From Coffea arabica (taxonomy: Eukaryota > Streptophyta > Magnoliopsida > Gentianales > Rubiaceae), in NCBI RefSeq assembly GCF_036785885.1, contig NC_092320.1:23437557-23501556 (forward strand): 64,000 nucleotides of DNA, given 5' to 3'. Every line of letters starts with the position of its first letter. Within the stretch, counting starts at the first letter, position 1. The notes below the pieces were generated by a model that saw only the letters and a program-made list of their open reading frames with translations, had not been told where the DNA came from and did no database searches. Both the position numbers and the translations under genes were made by a program. Below are positions 23,026 through 35,680 of the stretch, one piece after another.

Positions 23026-24792
23026 TGATAAGTGACTAATTTACGTAATAATTGTATGATATTTTATATTATTTTTAGTCACTTTGGGTATATTATTGGA
23101 AGAAAATGATTCATTTTGGCTATAATTGGTGAAAAATGTTTTTAAGTGGTTAAATGAGGTTTTTATCACTTTTTACTTGGATTTTGTGTATTTTGACAGT
23201 TTTGACACATTTTCGTATTTCGGCTATAACTTGAGCTACAGTGATCGGATTAAGATGATTCTTGAACCAATTTGAAGATAAGAGATAGATCTACAACTTT
23301 GGTGAAGACATCTAAATCCAGTTTGAAGGTTTTCCAGGTCAAAATGCCGAATTACAATAGCAAATTTCTACTGGTCGAAACTGGAACAGGGCAATGAGCA
23401 GGTAAGGGTATTTCGGTCATTTTTCAGCCTACACAGATCCAAATGAGGTGATTCTTGATGCATTGGAAAGCTAACTCAAAGGGCTACAAGTTTTATGTTT
23501 TGGTCAAGAGCTAAATCAGCTTTTATCATCAAGAAAAGTTCAGTTGAAGTTGAGTCAAAATCGGAGCAGAGCTGGAAATTGAACCAGAAGTGACCAAATG
23601 GTCACTGTAGCAATCCGGCCGGAATTTGTCCGGATTTGTGGCCGGATTTCTGGCCGGATTGTGGTCAGAGAGGTCTGCTTTTTACGCGGAAAACTCAATT
23701 TCACCTCCACCAACTCACATGGGATGCTAGACATGTGAGAAACATCTCCAGCTGTAAAAGGAAGGTGGAGGCCTCATTTCTTGACCATCTTTCATCATAA
23801 AATAGCCAAGATTGCAATAGAAGGAGAGGGAAGAATAGAGAGCAAGACATAGAAGAGACATACGGGAGAAACTTGGTCTGCAACAATGTAGTTCTTTCAT
23901 CTTCTTAGTAGTAGGTTAGTTTAGTTTAGCTAGTAGTTCATCCTTTCTTGTTATTAGCTAGATTAAGAAGAAGATGGAGGATGAAGAAGGCAAGGAAGAA
24001 AGCTCATGTGACAAGGGTTGTATTCCTTCCAAAATCTTTATCTTTTGTACTTGATTCTAAGTTTAGTTAATATACAAGTTCTGGATTTTGTGTTCAATAT
24101 GTGTGTTTAAAGTTTAAGCCTTGGGTTTGGTTGAACTTTCTATGATTGTTAGTGTTTATTATTTGGTTATTTGACTGCTATGATTTGAGCAAGTTATTTA
24201 GCACTTTGGCTTCTTAAATCATGATTAATCTGGTACCATTGATTGTGATTATCTAAGGTGTTGTTTCTGCAATGAAAATTGAGATTTAACACTAGTTCAA
24301 GAGGTGCTAAACATAGGGAGTACACTCACGAAAGTAGAGGTGCACTTATGTGGTTTTTAGTGATTCATTTCATGTAATTTCATTGAAGAAATGAACTTGT
24401 AGCTAATTTCATAACCATGAAAATAGGTATGGATTAGTTATGAGTATAGTTGATTCACTACGAAAGTAGTTTCACATGTGTAAGGAAATTACACCATAAC
24501 TAGCCTAAATATAGTAATTAATGATCCAAATATAACACTTGCATGAGTAGTTAGGGATACCACAACCTAAGGAGCTTTTATTTGTTATTTTGTATAATTT
24601 CAGTAGGTTAAATTTGTTATAATTCGTTGATAGTCTAAATAATAGAGAAGCTTTAGTAATACCGGTAATTGTTCACTCTTCCCTGTGGGATCGACCCGAT
24701 ATATACCCTAAACTACTAGTTGATCTGTATACTTGCAGTGAACGGGTGTAATTCGGTATTTTTTAGCTTGCACGTATGTAAAATACCCGTCA
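23026..24792. mobile_element. Solo LTR (gypsy-like), 5-bp TSD GTTGC
   Basis: The 1767-bp element begins TGATAAGTGACT and ends AAATACCCGTCA (5'-TG...CA-3'), flanked by perfect GTTGC copies at 23021-23025 and 24793-24797. The right part contains 'ccctgtgggatcgacccgat', a phrase common near the ends of plant Ty3/gypsy LTRs, so the plus orientation is likely. No internal region is present, so this is the product of LTR-LTR recombination. The flanks at 22866-23020 and 24798-25175 are also absent from D1, so D1 probably suffered a larger deletion across short TTCACAA repeats. Confidence 0.85.
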
Positions 24793-26236
24793 GTTGCCAT
24801 AAATGGCTCAAGGTAACGAGGCTCTGTAACTCATGGCAGTGGGGCCGTTGCTATTTGAGACGCAGCATTGCAATGGCTAATGTTTCATGGAGCTTTCAAA
24901 AATTAGTGAAGAATGAAGAAAGCAAAATATAGAAAAAGGAAGCAAGTGAGGAATTTTTTTTTCAAAATTATGCTATTTTGGGTGGGTATTCTCTCAAAGT
25001 TATGTCAGTTTCATTAAGTTGCTTGTGATTTGATTTCGAAAAGGAATAAAATAGATATAAGTTGCTTGTAATTTGACTTTGAAAAGAAATAAAATGAATA
25101 TCTTGACATTTCAACTAGGTCCACTGCAGCGGATAATTTCATTCACTTTGACTCTTTTATCCAATTCACAAGTAAATTATGCGTAAGTTTTGAGTCTATA
25201 TATGAAAGCAGAAAACCACAAAGGGCTAAAACATTTAATTATATGACAAGTGCAATTCCCTTGCAAACATACAGATCCAAGTCTTAGGAGTTATTACTAT
25301 CGCGAGACTAGTCCCTTTATTTTAATTGGAGAAAGTATCTATGAGAATATTTTATTCAATGTACATAATACACGCAGGGGTATTATTTATACAAAAAAAC
25401 ATGCTGGTGTATTATTTATACAAACAAACTGAATATGTCAACAAGATCGACCTTAGGTAACACATCATAGCTGATGCGACAGCTGAATATGTCAACAACC
25501 TCTTTCTTCTTTAATTGCATTATCCTTCTTAGTCGTGGTGTGCACCGCATGCAAACTTCCTTGTTGTTCAAGAACTTCTTTAAGATAAAGAATGAGGAAC
25601 TCCTATCCTAGAAGTTGTCATTCTATAATAGCAAGGCAGCTCGAAAATTAATTAGGATTAGTACTAGTTTTAGCAATATTTCTAATTGTTCATTTATAAG
25701 TTTAATGTATTTGTGCCAATAAATTATAGTGAGTGCAGCATGGAAAAAAAATTAGATAAAATGCAACATTGCCTTGCAGAATAGATTCGTGGCTGGATCC
25801 TCTCCCATCAGGATTGGACCCGTCCTGTGCATCCAAGTGAAAGCACTACAACATTGTTCCGCGCCTTGAATCTGTGAACCGCAATAATGAATCCGCATAC
25901 ATTAGTGGCCAGATGCTACTTTTGTTCCTTTTTGAGTTTTAGTGTGTTTATTTCCAATTTTAATTTAACTTATTGCAACTTATAAATAGGCACATATAGG
26001 GTTTTTTGTATTCATTCTTTAATCAAACTTTGGTTGGTTTGTAGCAGCTGTTGTGATCTTTCTCAGGGTTCTATAACACATCATTTTTCCAACCAAAACT
26101 TTTATACAACGTCTATTAGCATGATGCTAAATTATTCTATGTATTTGATAACCGACAACTACAGTTTCAAATACATAATAATAATCTAAACAAATATCTG
26201 TATCTTGATTATATGACAAGTAGAAGGAATTAGAAC

Positions 26237-26365
26237 CACTAGAGTTACTGCAGTGGTTAGGGAAAAACTATTAGAGTTTTTCCTATGATTAGGTTTAGGG
26301 TTCGAATCTTGTACTTAGGTAGTTTGGGATAGGGAGAGTATAGGGAGAGGTAGGAGGGTAAAAAT
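26237..26365 (+). mobile_element. SINE-like element, D2 sub-unit 1
   Basis: D2 counterpart of the 9349 copy, with GGTTCGAATCTT (26299-26310) closer to the B-box consensus than its D1 partner. The box A-like part is 'ttactgcagtggttaggg'. Confidence 0.4.
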
Positions 26366-28109
26366 TAAAAATTAAGAAAACCACAAGGGATCAATGACAA
26401 ATTTGTGAAAAAGTTTTATTGTCCTGGTGATACTAAAAGAATATTTTGAAGAGCAAAGTATTCATAGAGTCATATTGACGTGTTAATGTATATTGTACTT
26501 GCTTCCAGGAGTTATAACAATTAATTAATTAAATAATCGTGTGATGGCATAATGAGTTTGCTTTATAAAGTAGAGAGTTACTTGCAAGATATTGAAGTTA
26601 TTTATTACAAACAAATAGACATACACACACCTTCTTGCCTCTTTTCGGGAACTTATATTGTATTTTATGAAAATACTATGCTACTTATGGTATATTGCTT
26701 ATGCCACCCATCTTTGTGGTCTTCCATGGTGGAAATTTCCAATCTCTCTTGAGTTACCAAAGATTGGATTATCGATAATTACTTTTTTATAATGTAGCTT
26801 AAATATTAAAACAATTTTCATACTCCTTTTAGTTCCTTTATCATATATTTTGGAATCAAGAACTACATTATCTTCTTTGGCTAAATCTCCTTTGCAAATT
26901 CACGTTAGTATTATGGCAACAATCTCCTGCTTCAACAAAGAAATTGGAGTAAAAGATAGAATCATGATTTGAGCTCATCAAATGCTATACAATGCCATAA
27001 ATTTCTTTTCATTGGAAAGAAAATTTTGTTCATTATGTAGAGAGACAAAGATGAGTAGAAAGAATATAAAAAATGAATATAGGCTTGAACATTCAAAATG
27101 CCGTCCTTATATACTAACATTTGCTATCTTCACTTCTTCCTCTGAGAGACATGAAGTTTGGCTAGATTCCATTGATGAATGTTTATAGGTTCAGGCAAAC
27201 CTTTCTTGCCCATCTCAAAAGATTAAGTTGTAAGAAGAAAGTCTACAAGCTTAAGAGATGGTTTCTATGTCTTTAAGAAATAAGGTATGCTGATGGGAGT
27301 TGGTGAAATTCTTTGCTGTACATATATGCATTACAAGATCGACCTTCGGTGACACATCATAGCTGATGTGGCAATTGAATATGTCAACAACCTCTCTCTT
27401 TGTTAATTGCATTATCCTCCTCAGATGTAGCAAGCACCGCATGCATACTTCCTTGGTCATGTGTAACTACTTGTTCAAGAACATATTTCAAATACAGAAT
27501 GAAGAACTCTTATCCTAGAATTTGTCATTCTATAATGGCAAGGCAGCTTGAAAATTAATCAGGATTAAATAATTTATATAATCGCACTAGTTTTAGCAAT
27601 ATTTCTAATTGTTCATTTATTTTTTAATTTATTTCTGTCAATAAATAATAGTGTGTGCAGAATGGAAAAAAATTAGAAAAAACACAACATTGCCTTGTGC
27701 ATTCGATTGAAAGCACTACTGCCTTGGATCCGCGCCTTGAATCTGTGAACCGCAATAATGAATCCGCATATATTAGTGGCTAGACGTGACTTTTGTTCCT
27801 TTTTGAGTTTTAGTGTGTTTTTATTTCTGATTTTAATTTAAATTATTGTAACTTATAAATAGCCACATATAGGGCTTTTGTATTCATTCCTTTATCAAAT
27901 ATTAATCAAACTTTGGTTGGTTTCTACTAGCTGCTGTGAGCTTTCTCATGGTTCCATAACACTTTTTCAACCAAAATTTTTATACAACATCTATTTGCAT
28001 GATGCTAAATTATTCTATGTGTTTAATTACTGACACTAAAGTTTTAGGTACATAATAATCTAGAAAATATATGTACCTTGATTGTATGACAACTCAAGGA
28101 ATTAGAACC

Positions 28110-28238
28110 ACTAGAGTTAGTGCAATGGTTAGGGAAAAGCTATTGGAGTCTTCCTTAGTATCAAGTTCGGGGTTCAAATTCGGTACTTGATAGTTTGGGA
28201 TAGAGAGAGTGTAGGGTGGGATGGGGATCAAACTTAAA
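28110..28238 (+). mobile_element. SINE-like element, D2 sub-unit 2
   Basis: D2 counterpart of the 11259 copy, with the B-box-like GGTTCAAATTC at 28171-28181. Confidence 0.4.
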
Positions 28239-29284
28239 AATTAAAAAAATCACAAGGGATTAATGACAAAATTTGTGAAAAAGTTTTATTGTCCTAGTGA
28301 TGCTAAAAGATTATCTAGAAGAGCAAAATATTCATAGAATCGTATTGCTATGTTAATGTATGTGTACTTGCGTCAAAAAGGTAAAATAATTAATTAATTA
28401 AATTACCTCGCAGAAAAGATTCGCAATCAGATTCTCTCCCAACATAATTAGGTTCTTCATGCAGATCTAGGTTAATGAGCTACTGCCTCAGATCCATACC
28501 TCGAATCCGCAAACCACACAATAATGAATCCATACACAATAGCAATTGGACGTGACTTTTGTTCCCTTTAGGGTTTTAATAGTTTTTATTTCCTATTTTA
28601 ATTTAACTTGTTGTAACTTATAAATAGGCATTTTAGGACTTTTGTATTCATGCCTTTATCAAATATTAATCAAACTTTGGTTGATTTCTACCAATTGTTG
28701 TGGGTTTTCCTACGATTCCGTACCACATCATTTTTTCAACCAAAATGTTTATAAAACATCTATCAACATGACGCTAAATTATTCTACGTGTTTTATTACT
28801 GACAACCATAATTTCAAATACATGATAATCTAAAAGAATATGTGTTTACCATGATTATACAGTAAATACAAGAGATTAGAACCACTAGAGTTGGCCTAGT
28901 AACCAAAGTCTTGCTTCCAAGAGGTAAAATAGTTAATTGATTAAATTATATTGCTATAACATATTGAGTTTGGTTTATAAAGTAGAGAGTTACTTGCCAA
29001 ACATTGAAGTCATCATTACAAACAAATAGACATGTGTGCACACATGCACACTTTTTTGCCTCTTCTCATGAACTTATATAAAACTATATGAAAATGCAAT
29101 GCTACTCATGGAATAATACATATGCTACCTATTTTTAGGGTTTTGCATGGTGGAAACTTCAAATTTCTCTTGAATTACTAGAGTTTGGATTATATTTAAT
29201 TGTTTTTTTGTAATGTTGCTTAAATATTAAAATAGTTTTCAAGCTTCTTTTTATTTTTTTCCCTCCACGTAACAAGGTTTGGCA

Positions 29285-29690
29285 ATGAAAAATCATGCTC
29301 TTGATCTTGTAACTGTTAGTAGTCCTTATGGTTTTTGTAATTTATAGTTTGAAATTGTGGTTATTAGCTTTCTTGATTGATCACACTATTTTAGATTATT
29401 GTAGTAAGACTCAAAACTAGTTGCTATAAAGAATGCCATGAAAAATTGCACAAAAGCATTGTGAGTAATCGAAGGTGTGAGACTTAAAAGTCACAATGCG
29501 TGCGTTTCTTTAATGGTAAATTAGCTTCATATGATCAGTATCACTTGAGAATACCGACACCGCCACCAATATCATATCCATATGATTTGGGGATTACGAG
29601 AATTTCACTCACTACTTCAATGATTACAATACAATTGGTTGCAGTGTTATACAAGATACAGGAGAATATTATGTGCTTTTAGAGTTACCT
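29285..29690 (+). pseudogene. HIPP pseudogene C
   Basis: D2 counterpart of pseudogene A. Exon 1 reads MKNHALDL. The acceptor of exon 2 is still usable (TTTTAG), but the metal loop is destroyed (GCCEEC became SCYKEC). The same one-base insertion and the same AAGGT-bounded deletion of most of exon 3 are present as in copy A, so both lesions predate the D1/D2 duplication. The C-terminus reads GCSVIQ, without a CaaX box. Confidence 0.8.
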
Positions 29691-31117
29691 GCGAAGGACC
29701 ACAAGACATAACCTTTTGTCTCCATAGTCAAATTTGACCTATGTGTTATTCTTTTAAACTTTAGATATTTGAGATTTCCTTTCTTGCAAGTGCTTAAATT
29801 GTCCAGGATGTTGAAATTGATTCACCTTCTATGTTAGTTGTAATTGTTTGGTTATTGGATTTATTTTGTGAATTTTGTTGATTGTCTAGTTTTGAAGTTA
29901 ATTATACCTTATAGATTCAATTGGAAGTGTGTTTGGATGTGAATAGTAGAATTTGAAATGAATGGATTTTAAATATCCTTTAAACTACCTTGTGTGGCTA
30001 ACTCTTCCATAAAGCGAATTTCTCTATCAACCAAAGAAGTTTAGGGGTTAAATATCGATATTAAACTTTTCATTTCTTCAAAATTGAAAAGTGCTATACT
30101 TTAAATTTGTTAAGGACAACATTTCTCTGTTGCTCTCTCAATAAAGTGTTCGATCAATGGTGACCAACAATACTATCTCACACTCATTAATTGCATATTA
30201 CTTTGGGGTTATATCACTATGAATAAAAATTAATTGGAGTAACCAAAACCACATTTGTTTCCCATTTCCCCCTTTTTTGTGATTTCTTCTCGTAGTTAGT
30301 GTTTTGAAAATCGAGGACCAGCCAATTCAAATTGTAGCACAGATTCAGTTCACTGGTCAATTTAGAAAATCAATTGAAGCAAGCAAATCCAGTCAAAAAC
30401 TAGTCGAATCAATCAGAATTGATGAAAATCAGATTTTTGAGCCTCTTCATACTAATTTTTTTTAAAAAAAAAATTAAAGTCATCCAATTTATGTAAAGAA
30501 AAAAAGAATAAAAATAGAAAAACATATGAACTAAGTTGAAATGGTTTGAACTATAAATCGAAAGTTCATCCAATTCACTTAACAGTCCAAGTTTAAAAAC
30601 TTTGCTTATATACTACTTTTGATTAGAAACATTGTTTATACTACTTATATGGTCCAAGTTTTTTATTCCTGCCTTCATTCTTTAGTCTCCAAATACTTAC
30701 CTTTTGATTAAATGCTGATACTTATATATCCTTCCTTATTTTGTGACTACATATTCTTTTCTAGCCTTACTTCAACACTCTTCTACAAATTTTCTGCTCT
30801 TTTTGTCTCATTTTTTAAATATATTCTTGCTTATACTACTTTTCTCTTCCATATTTTTGTCCATTCCTTTTTCTAAAAGTTTTTCAATTTTGTGAAACAA
30901 AAGTGAAACTAACTTTGTTGTTAATTGTTAATAAAATGATAATACATTCAAAACTTATATAAGTAATATTTAATGACGAGTTAAAACTAGAAAATATTAA
31001 GAGAACATCTCATATTTTCTTGAAAGAGACTCATGTTTTACTCTTTTGCGATGATTTATTTATAATTTCTATATAAAAAGTTTTTAAATAGGTTTTGATA
31101 TGAACACGCCACAAAAA

Positions 31118-31518
31118 CAAACACTACAAGAAATTTGGCCTTTTATGACAACAAAAAGTCATCACTAAAAACCAACAAGTCGTCATTATACGAGTATTAT
31201 GCTGACTTTTTCCATTGTCACATGGTTATCACTGATTTTATGTTGCAAATAGGTGAAAGTCATCACAAAATCTTGTTATTCAATGAGGCATCACTTATGG
31301 TGATCATTCTATGACAACTTTTCTTGTCATTGTTTCACATATTTATTTGTCATAAATGTAGCAAAAGTCATCACAAATTTGAAATCTACGGTGACGACTT
31401 GGGCTTGTCACTATCGGTCCTAGTATTCAGTGACAAGAATAGTCGTCACTTAGTGAACTTGCATATTAAAGGTTGCCACTGAGTTTTGTCTTGAAGAACT
31501 ACAATTGATCATTACAAA
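31118..31518 (+). mobile_element. CACTA terminal fragment in D2
   Basis: Starts CACTACAAGAAATTTGGCC like its D1 partner at 14334, with small internal deletions (for example near 31250 and 31290). It is cut at 31518 by the retroelement LTR. Confidence 0.75.
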
Positions 31519-34500
31519 TGTGATAACTCAAGAAAATCTTGAATAGACTTAGCCATTATTATCCTTATTTTGTCATTTGAAATATTATAGACTTAGCCAT
31601 TATTACCCTTATTTAATTGGTCAAATTAAATGACTACATTTAATTATTCTATAAAGTAAGGTTTTGGCAATATCCTAGAATGGCGAAGGAAAAATAATAA
31701 TTAGTTACATGAATCAAATAAACATCCAATATGCATATTACCATATGTGTCCTATGAATATATTGATTAGTGGAATAAGTGATACGTCTAGTTGAATTTC
31801 TTTAAGATCAAGTGTGCGAAAATCTGTTAGATAGATATATATTTAGAAAGTTTTCAAGGTAAGTACAAAATTGGAACAAACGAAAAATTTTGAGTCAAGG
31901 TGTGAGGCAATAAAATTTCGGGTTCATGGCAACCATCAAAAAATTCATAAAACAAACCAAGAGCTTAAGGAGTTGAAACCGAATAGAGATCAGTCAACCA
32001 CATACTAGACTAATGGTGGAAAGGAAATGAGTAGAATTTGGCTGCTAGCTTGGGGCAGTGAGTAACTCTTATTTGGACAGCTGCCGGAATGAATCTGCTA
32101 CCAAAATTGCTGAGTAAGCAGTGACCGAATGAGAGAATGGAACCAAAGGAAAGCTAGACCATTATCCACCAAACTTAAGCGGTGGAAGAGAGAAACCAAT
32201 AGGATTTGGCCTCTAGTCTAGGGCGATGAATAAACCCAGTACGATAGCTGCCCATTTAATTGTTAACTGTAGTGATGACCAAGGGGGAAGGGGACAACGG
32301 TGAAAAACTTTGGGCGGTGGCCGAAAGCAAAGGAAACTAGGTAGTTCTATCTTTTTTTTTTCTTTCATTCAATCTCTACAAAACACAACCGAGAGCAAAA
32401 CTAAGAAAGTGAGAAAAAGTGGGAGCTTCGCCAGCTTCATTTCTCCAGCTTGTAACCTCAAAACCGTGAGCCAAAAATGAGAAATAAGGAGAGACTGGTC
32501 CGGTTTGGGAAGAACTGTAGCAGAAACTAAAAGTGCAGGCTACAATTTCTCAAATTCTAGGAAGAAAGAAAGAGGTAAAATGACTGCAATAATCCTTTAA
32601 TTATCTGGTATAACTGACTTCTTAAGTTGCATGTTAAATTGTAGCTAGGAAATGAGTTTTAGTTGAGAATAATGTTGTTTGGTGACTGACTAAGAGTTGA
32701 AAAGAAAAACTAGAATTGCAGCTTGTTATTCATGTTTATTTGGGGAATAATGTTAGGAATACATGCCAAAGGTTTAAATTTAAGTTTCATAAGAAGCTCA
32801 GCTGGAAAAACTTATGAAAAAGAACGGGAAGATTACGCTGGAAATGTTTAGAAATAGCTACTGGAATTCTTTCCACTTCAACCGAGAGAAGGTAGAGAAA
32901 CTTACCGGGTTTCTTTACAATATTTGGCTCTATTTTTCTTTGTACTACATATCAATTTAGGGTTTGACCAAAATATGAAAGTTGTAGCTTCTAAGTCCTT
33001 GTTGTACCTGCAAAATTTCAGCCCAATCCGATCAGTATAGCCTGAGTTATGACCAAAATACTAATAGCTATGCAAAACTGTGGATTTGGTGACGTTGTGG
33101 TTTTGCTTCTGACCATGCTCGGTTCACAATGATAACATAGGAACTGAGTGTTAAGTCTTTATAAAACTTGTAGATCTTTGTTTCAGCTTCGAAACGATAT
33201 AAAGTACGTCCAAATCCGAGTTCCATAGCTTCAGTTATGCCCAAAACAATGTAAGGTGTCAGAACTACCGTTAAGACTGGTCAGTTCTGAACACAAACTT
33301 TAGACCCATTTTTCCCTATACTCTATACTGATTCAGCTTTTGGCCAAAACATAAAAGTTATAGCCTTATAAATGAGTTTTTCAACGCCCCTGGAATTTCT
33401 TGATTCTGGTCTTTGAGTCATGAGTTGTGGTCGTTCAAATAGGGCCTGTTTGGTACCTTGAATTGAAACGGCTGGGACTGTCTTGTGTATTTTTTCCCTA
33501 GTTTCGTTGAGATCTGGTTTGAGGTGTCTTCATGAAAGTCATAGCCCTTCTTCTTAGCTTCGTAATGGTATTTCATAGACCTTAATCCGACATTTTTAGC
33601 CCAACTTATGATCAAAACAGTTTGGGACAGCAACTATGCCCGTTTCCGTTTCCGTAAGCCATTTCCGCGCATGCATGTGCCAATGTTGCCGTTTTGCTTG
33701 ATTTATGCATTCTAGTAGTCGTTTGTGGAATAATGTGGTACAATTTTCTATTTCAGACGGTGGTGAGTTAGACGGATCCAGTGGGGCCTACTAGCTATTA
33801 CACGTGACGTGATCTCCGCTCTTTTGCTATACTTGCTTTTTGAGTAAGTATTCAGGCCGTTTTTGTGTATAACTTACTTATGTGCTTTGATGTAAATGAG
33901 AGGGTACTTAGGCGAGAGTATATTGATTACACTCGACCTTGTCCAATCTAGTCTTAAGGTCACCAAGTTTGTGATTCTGTGAACCAAATTTATGAACCGA
34001 ACTTGTGAATCAAGTTCAATTTCGTTTCGTTTGCTCGCGCCATTTCGTGAGGTGACTGGCCAATGAGGGTGATAAGGTGTTAGGTGGGAGTACAAATGGA
34101 GTTCTACGGACCCTGATCGGTGGTCGACGGAGTGTCGACAGGAGGTCACACATGGCACATAACGTGGCTTTGGAGCCAACCTGTATCCTTAACTTGTGTT
34201 GTTACTTTTATATTTTCGATTTAACATCTTTGTGATGTAATTGTTCGTCTTAATGTGAAATTTACGTTTTTTCCCCTATTTACTTACTAAGTATATAGTT
34301 TACCCCTTTCCCTTTGTTTTTCCTAACAGGGGCCGACGCGGGGGAACTTTTGGCACTATCACTAGAATAGTTAGGATTTGTTTGTAATAGCCGGACAACT
34401 AAGATGTTTTTTCTTGTTTTGGTGATCTGTATAAGGACCCCTCTTTGGGCCTACTCTCTACTTTTGTATACTAGCATAAGATAATGTAGTAGTCTGAATA

Positions 34501-34664
34501 ACTCCTTTTGAGGAAGTAAATAGAACTCTTTTGGAGTCGTATATATTATGAATAGTACGCTTTATATAGTTATTATTGTTTTGTATTTTCGAGTCCTGGC
34601 GCGAACTAGACAGGCGTCCGCCGATACCCTAGGGTTCGCCCTTGGGAGAAACGGGAGCGTCACA
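31519..34664 (+). repeat. 5' LTR of the Tekay-like element
   Basis: Starts TGTGATAACTC and ends GAGCGTCACA, giving the inverted ends TGTGA/TCACA, two bases before the PBS. Length is 3146 bp, typical of Tekay LTRs. Positions 32580-33744 are repeated at 40115-41281. Its reverse complement also resembles the solo LTR at 58175-61565, sharing a start near TGTGACG, CCAGGACTC and similar phrases. Confidence 0.8.
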
Positions 34665-34666
34665 GA

Positions 34667-34678
34667 TGGTATCAGAGC
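34667..34678 (+). other. Primer-binding site, initiator tRNA-Met
   Basis: TGGTATCAGAGC lies two bases after the LTR end and matches the 3' end of plant initiator tRNA-Met, the usual primer for chromoviruses. Confidence 0.85.
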
Positions 34679-34813
34679 GCCTAGGTTAGAAGATTTGGGC
34701 AATTGGGATATACGTGATAGGCATTAGGCCTTAGGAATATGTGATGCTAGTTAAGTTGAATGGTATACTTTAAGTTGAAATGCTGAAGAACTGACCAAAT
34801 AAGTATTGTAGGT

Positions 34814-35365
34814 ATGAAGGCCAGGGAACCTAGTGGAGCTGGACTAGGGCCGAGACCTCCGAGTGCAGGGGGCCCGATGAACCAGGTGTTACGTCGGCAT
34901 GTGTTTCGATTCTAGAGGAGGCCTATGGGGCCGTATACGTTGTATTCACCTTTTGGTCGGCAGAATCGGCCATGTGAGTGCCGACACACATTTGGCTACC
35001 CATACGAGGCCGTCCTGGCGGTGAACGACGAGCAACGTCGCCTGGGGAAGGCGGCCGATCGCTTGGCTAGACAGCTGGAGGAGGCCAGGAATATGGCCCA
35101 CGGTCAGGCTCTGCGCATTAGAGAGTTGGAGCAGGGCCTCAGAGATGAGGAGGAGAGGACAGATGCTTTTCGTCGTCAGCTCTACAACACACACTAGCAC
35201 CTCTTCGCTATGAATGGGCAGCTGAGGGAGAGGGTCCGGGGGATCATACTAGACTATGAGGTCCTGCTAGATGTGGCCGCGGAGGCACCACCACGAGCTA
35301 TCGGTGCTGAGCCGATGGATGAGGTGGACATTCTAAATTCTGTTAGGGATTGGGGCCCTAGGTGA
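34814..35365 (+). pseudogene. Upstream coiled-coil ORF of the Tekay-like element
   Basis: A frame from the ATG at 34814 runs to TGA at 35363-35365 with internal stops near 34913 and 35195. The middle (RRLGKAADRLARQLEEARNM, then RIRELEQGLRDEEERTDAFR) is strongly charged with heptad spacing, so a coiled coil is expected. Some plant chromoviruses carry a small extra ORF before gag. Its function is unknown. The two stops make this copy inactive. Confidence 0.5.
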
Positions 35366-35680
35366 GGCGCATAAGGCCGCTGCTTGACTTTTCTTTTGAA
35401 CATCTGATATGTTTTGTTATAACCAATATGGCTGATTTCTTTTGTTATCTGGTGGTTGACTAGATTTTTGGAGCCTAAGTGCTCATGTATTTAATGGGTT
35501 TTGTACCGACCGGATGTCGGATAACTGGTATATCTTTTGGCGTGACCTTGTAAATATATGTATATATTTGAGTATAATCTTTTGTGTGTCTTTTATGCCT
35601 ATGCCTTGTGTTCTTTATTTTGTTCATATTTTGAAGAATAAATACACATTATGTCTTGATTTATAGACTTTTGAACCTAA

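Larger units (their letters stand above)
22353..31518. repeat. Segmental duplicon D2 (partner of 3804-14757)
   Basis: This is the second copy of the D1 block, starting 18.46 kb downstream of its partner. It contains the same flank, three sub-units, HIPP pseudogene (C) and CACTA fragment, in the same order and orientation. It keeps the empty sites for the D1 hAT and D1 hairpin. It has an extra 22866-25175 stretch around a solo LTR. The parallel with D1 ends at 31518, exactly where a retroelement LTR begins (D1 continues past 14757 as 'atatagcattgtc'). Confidence 0.85.
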
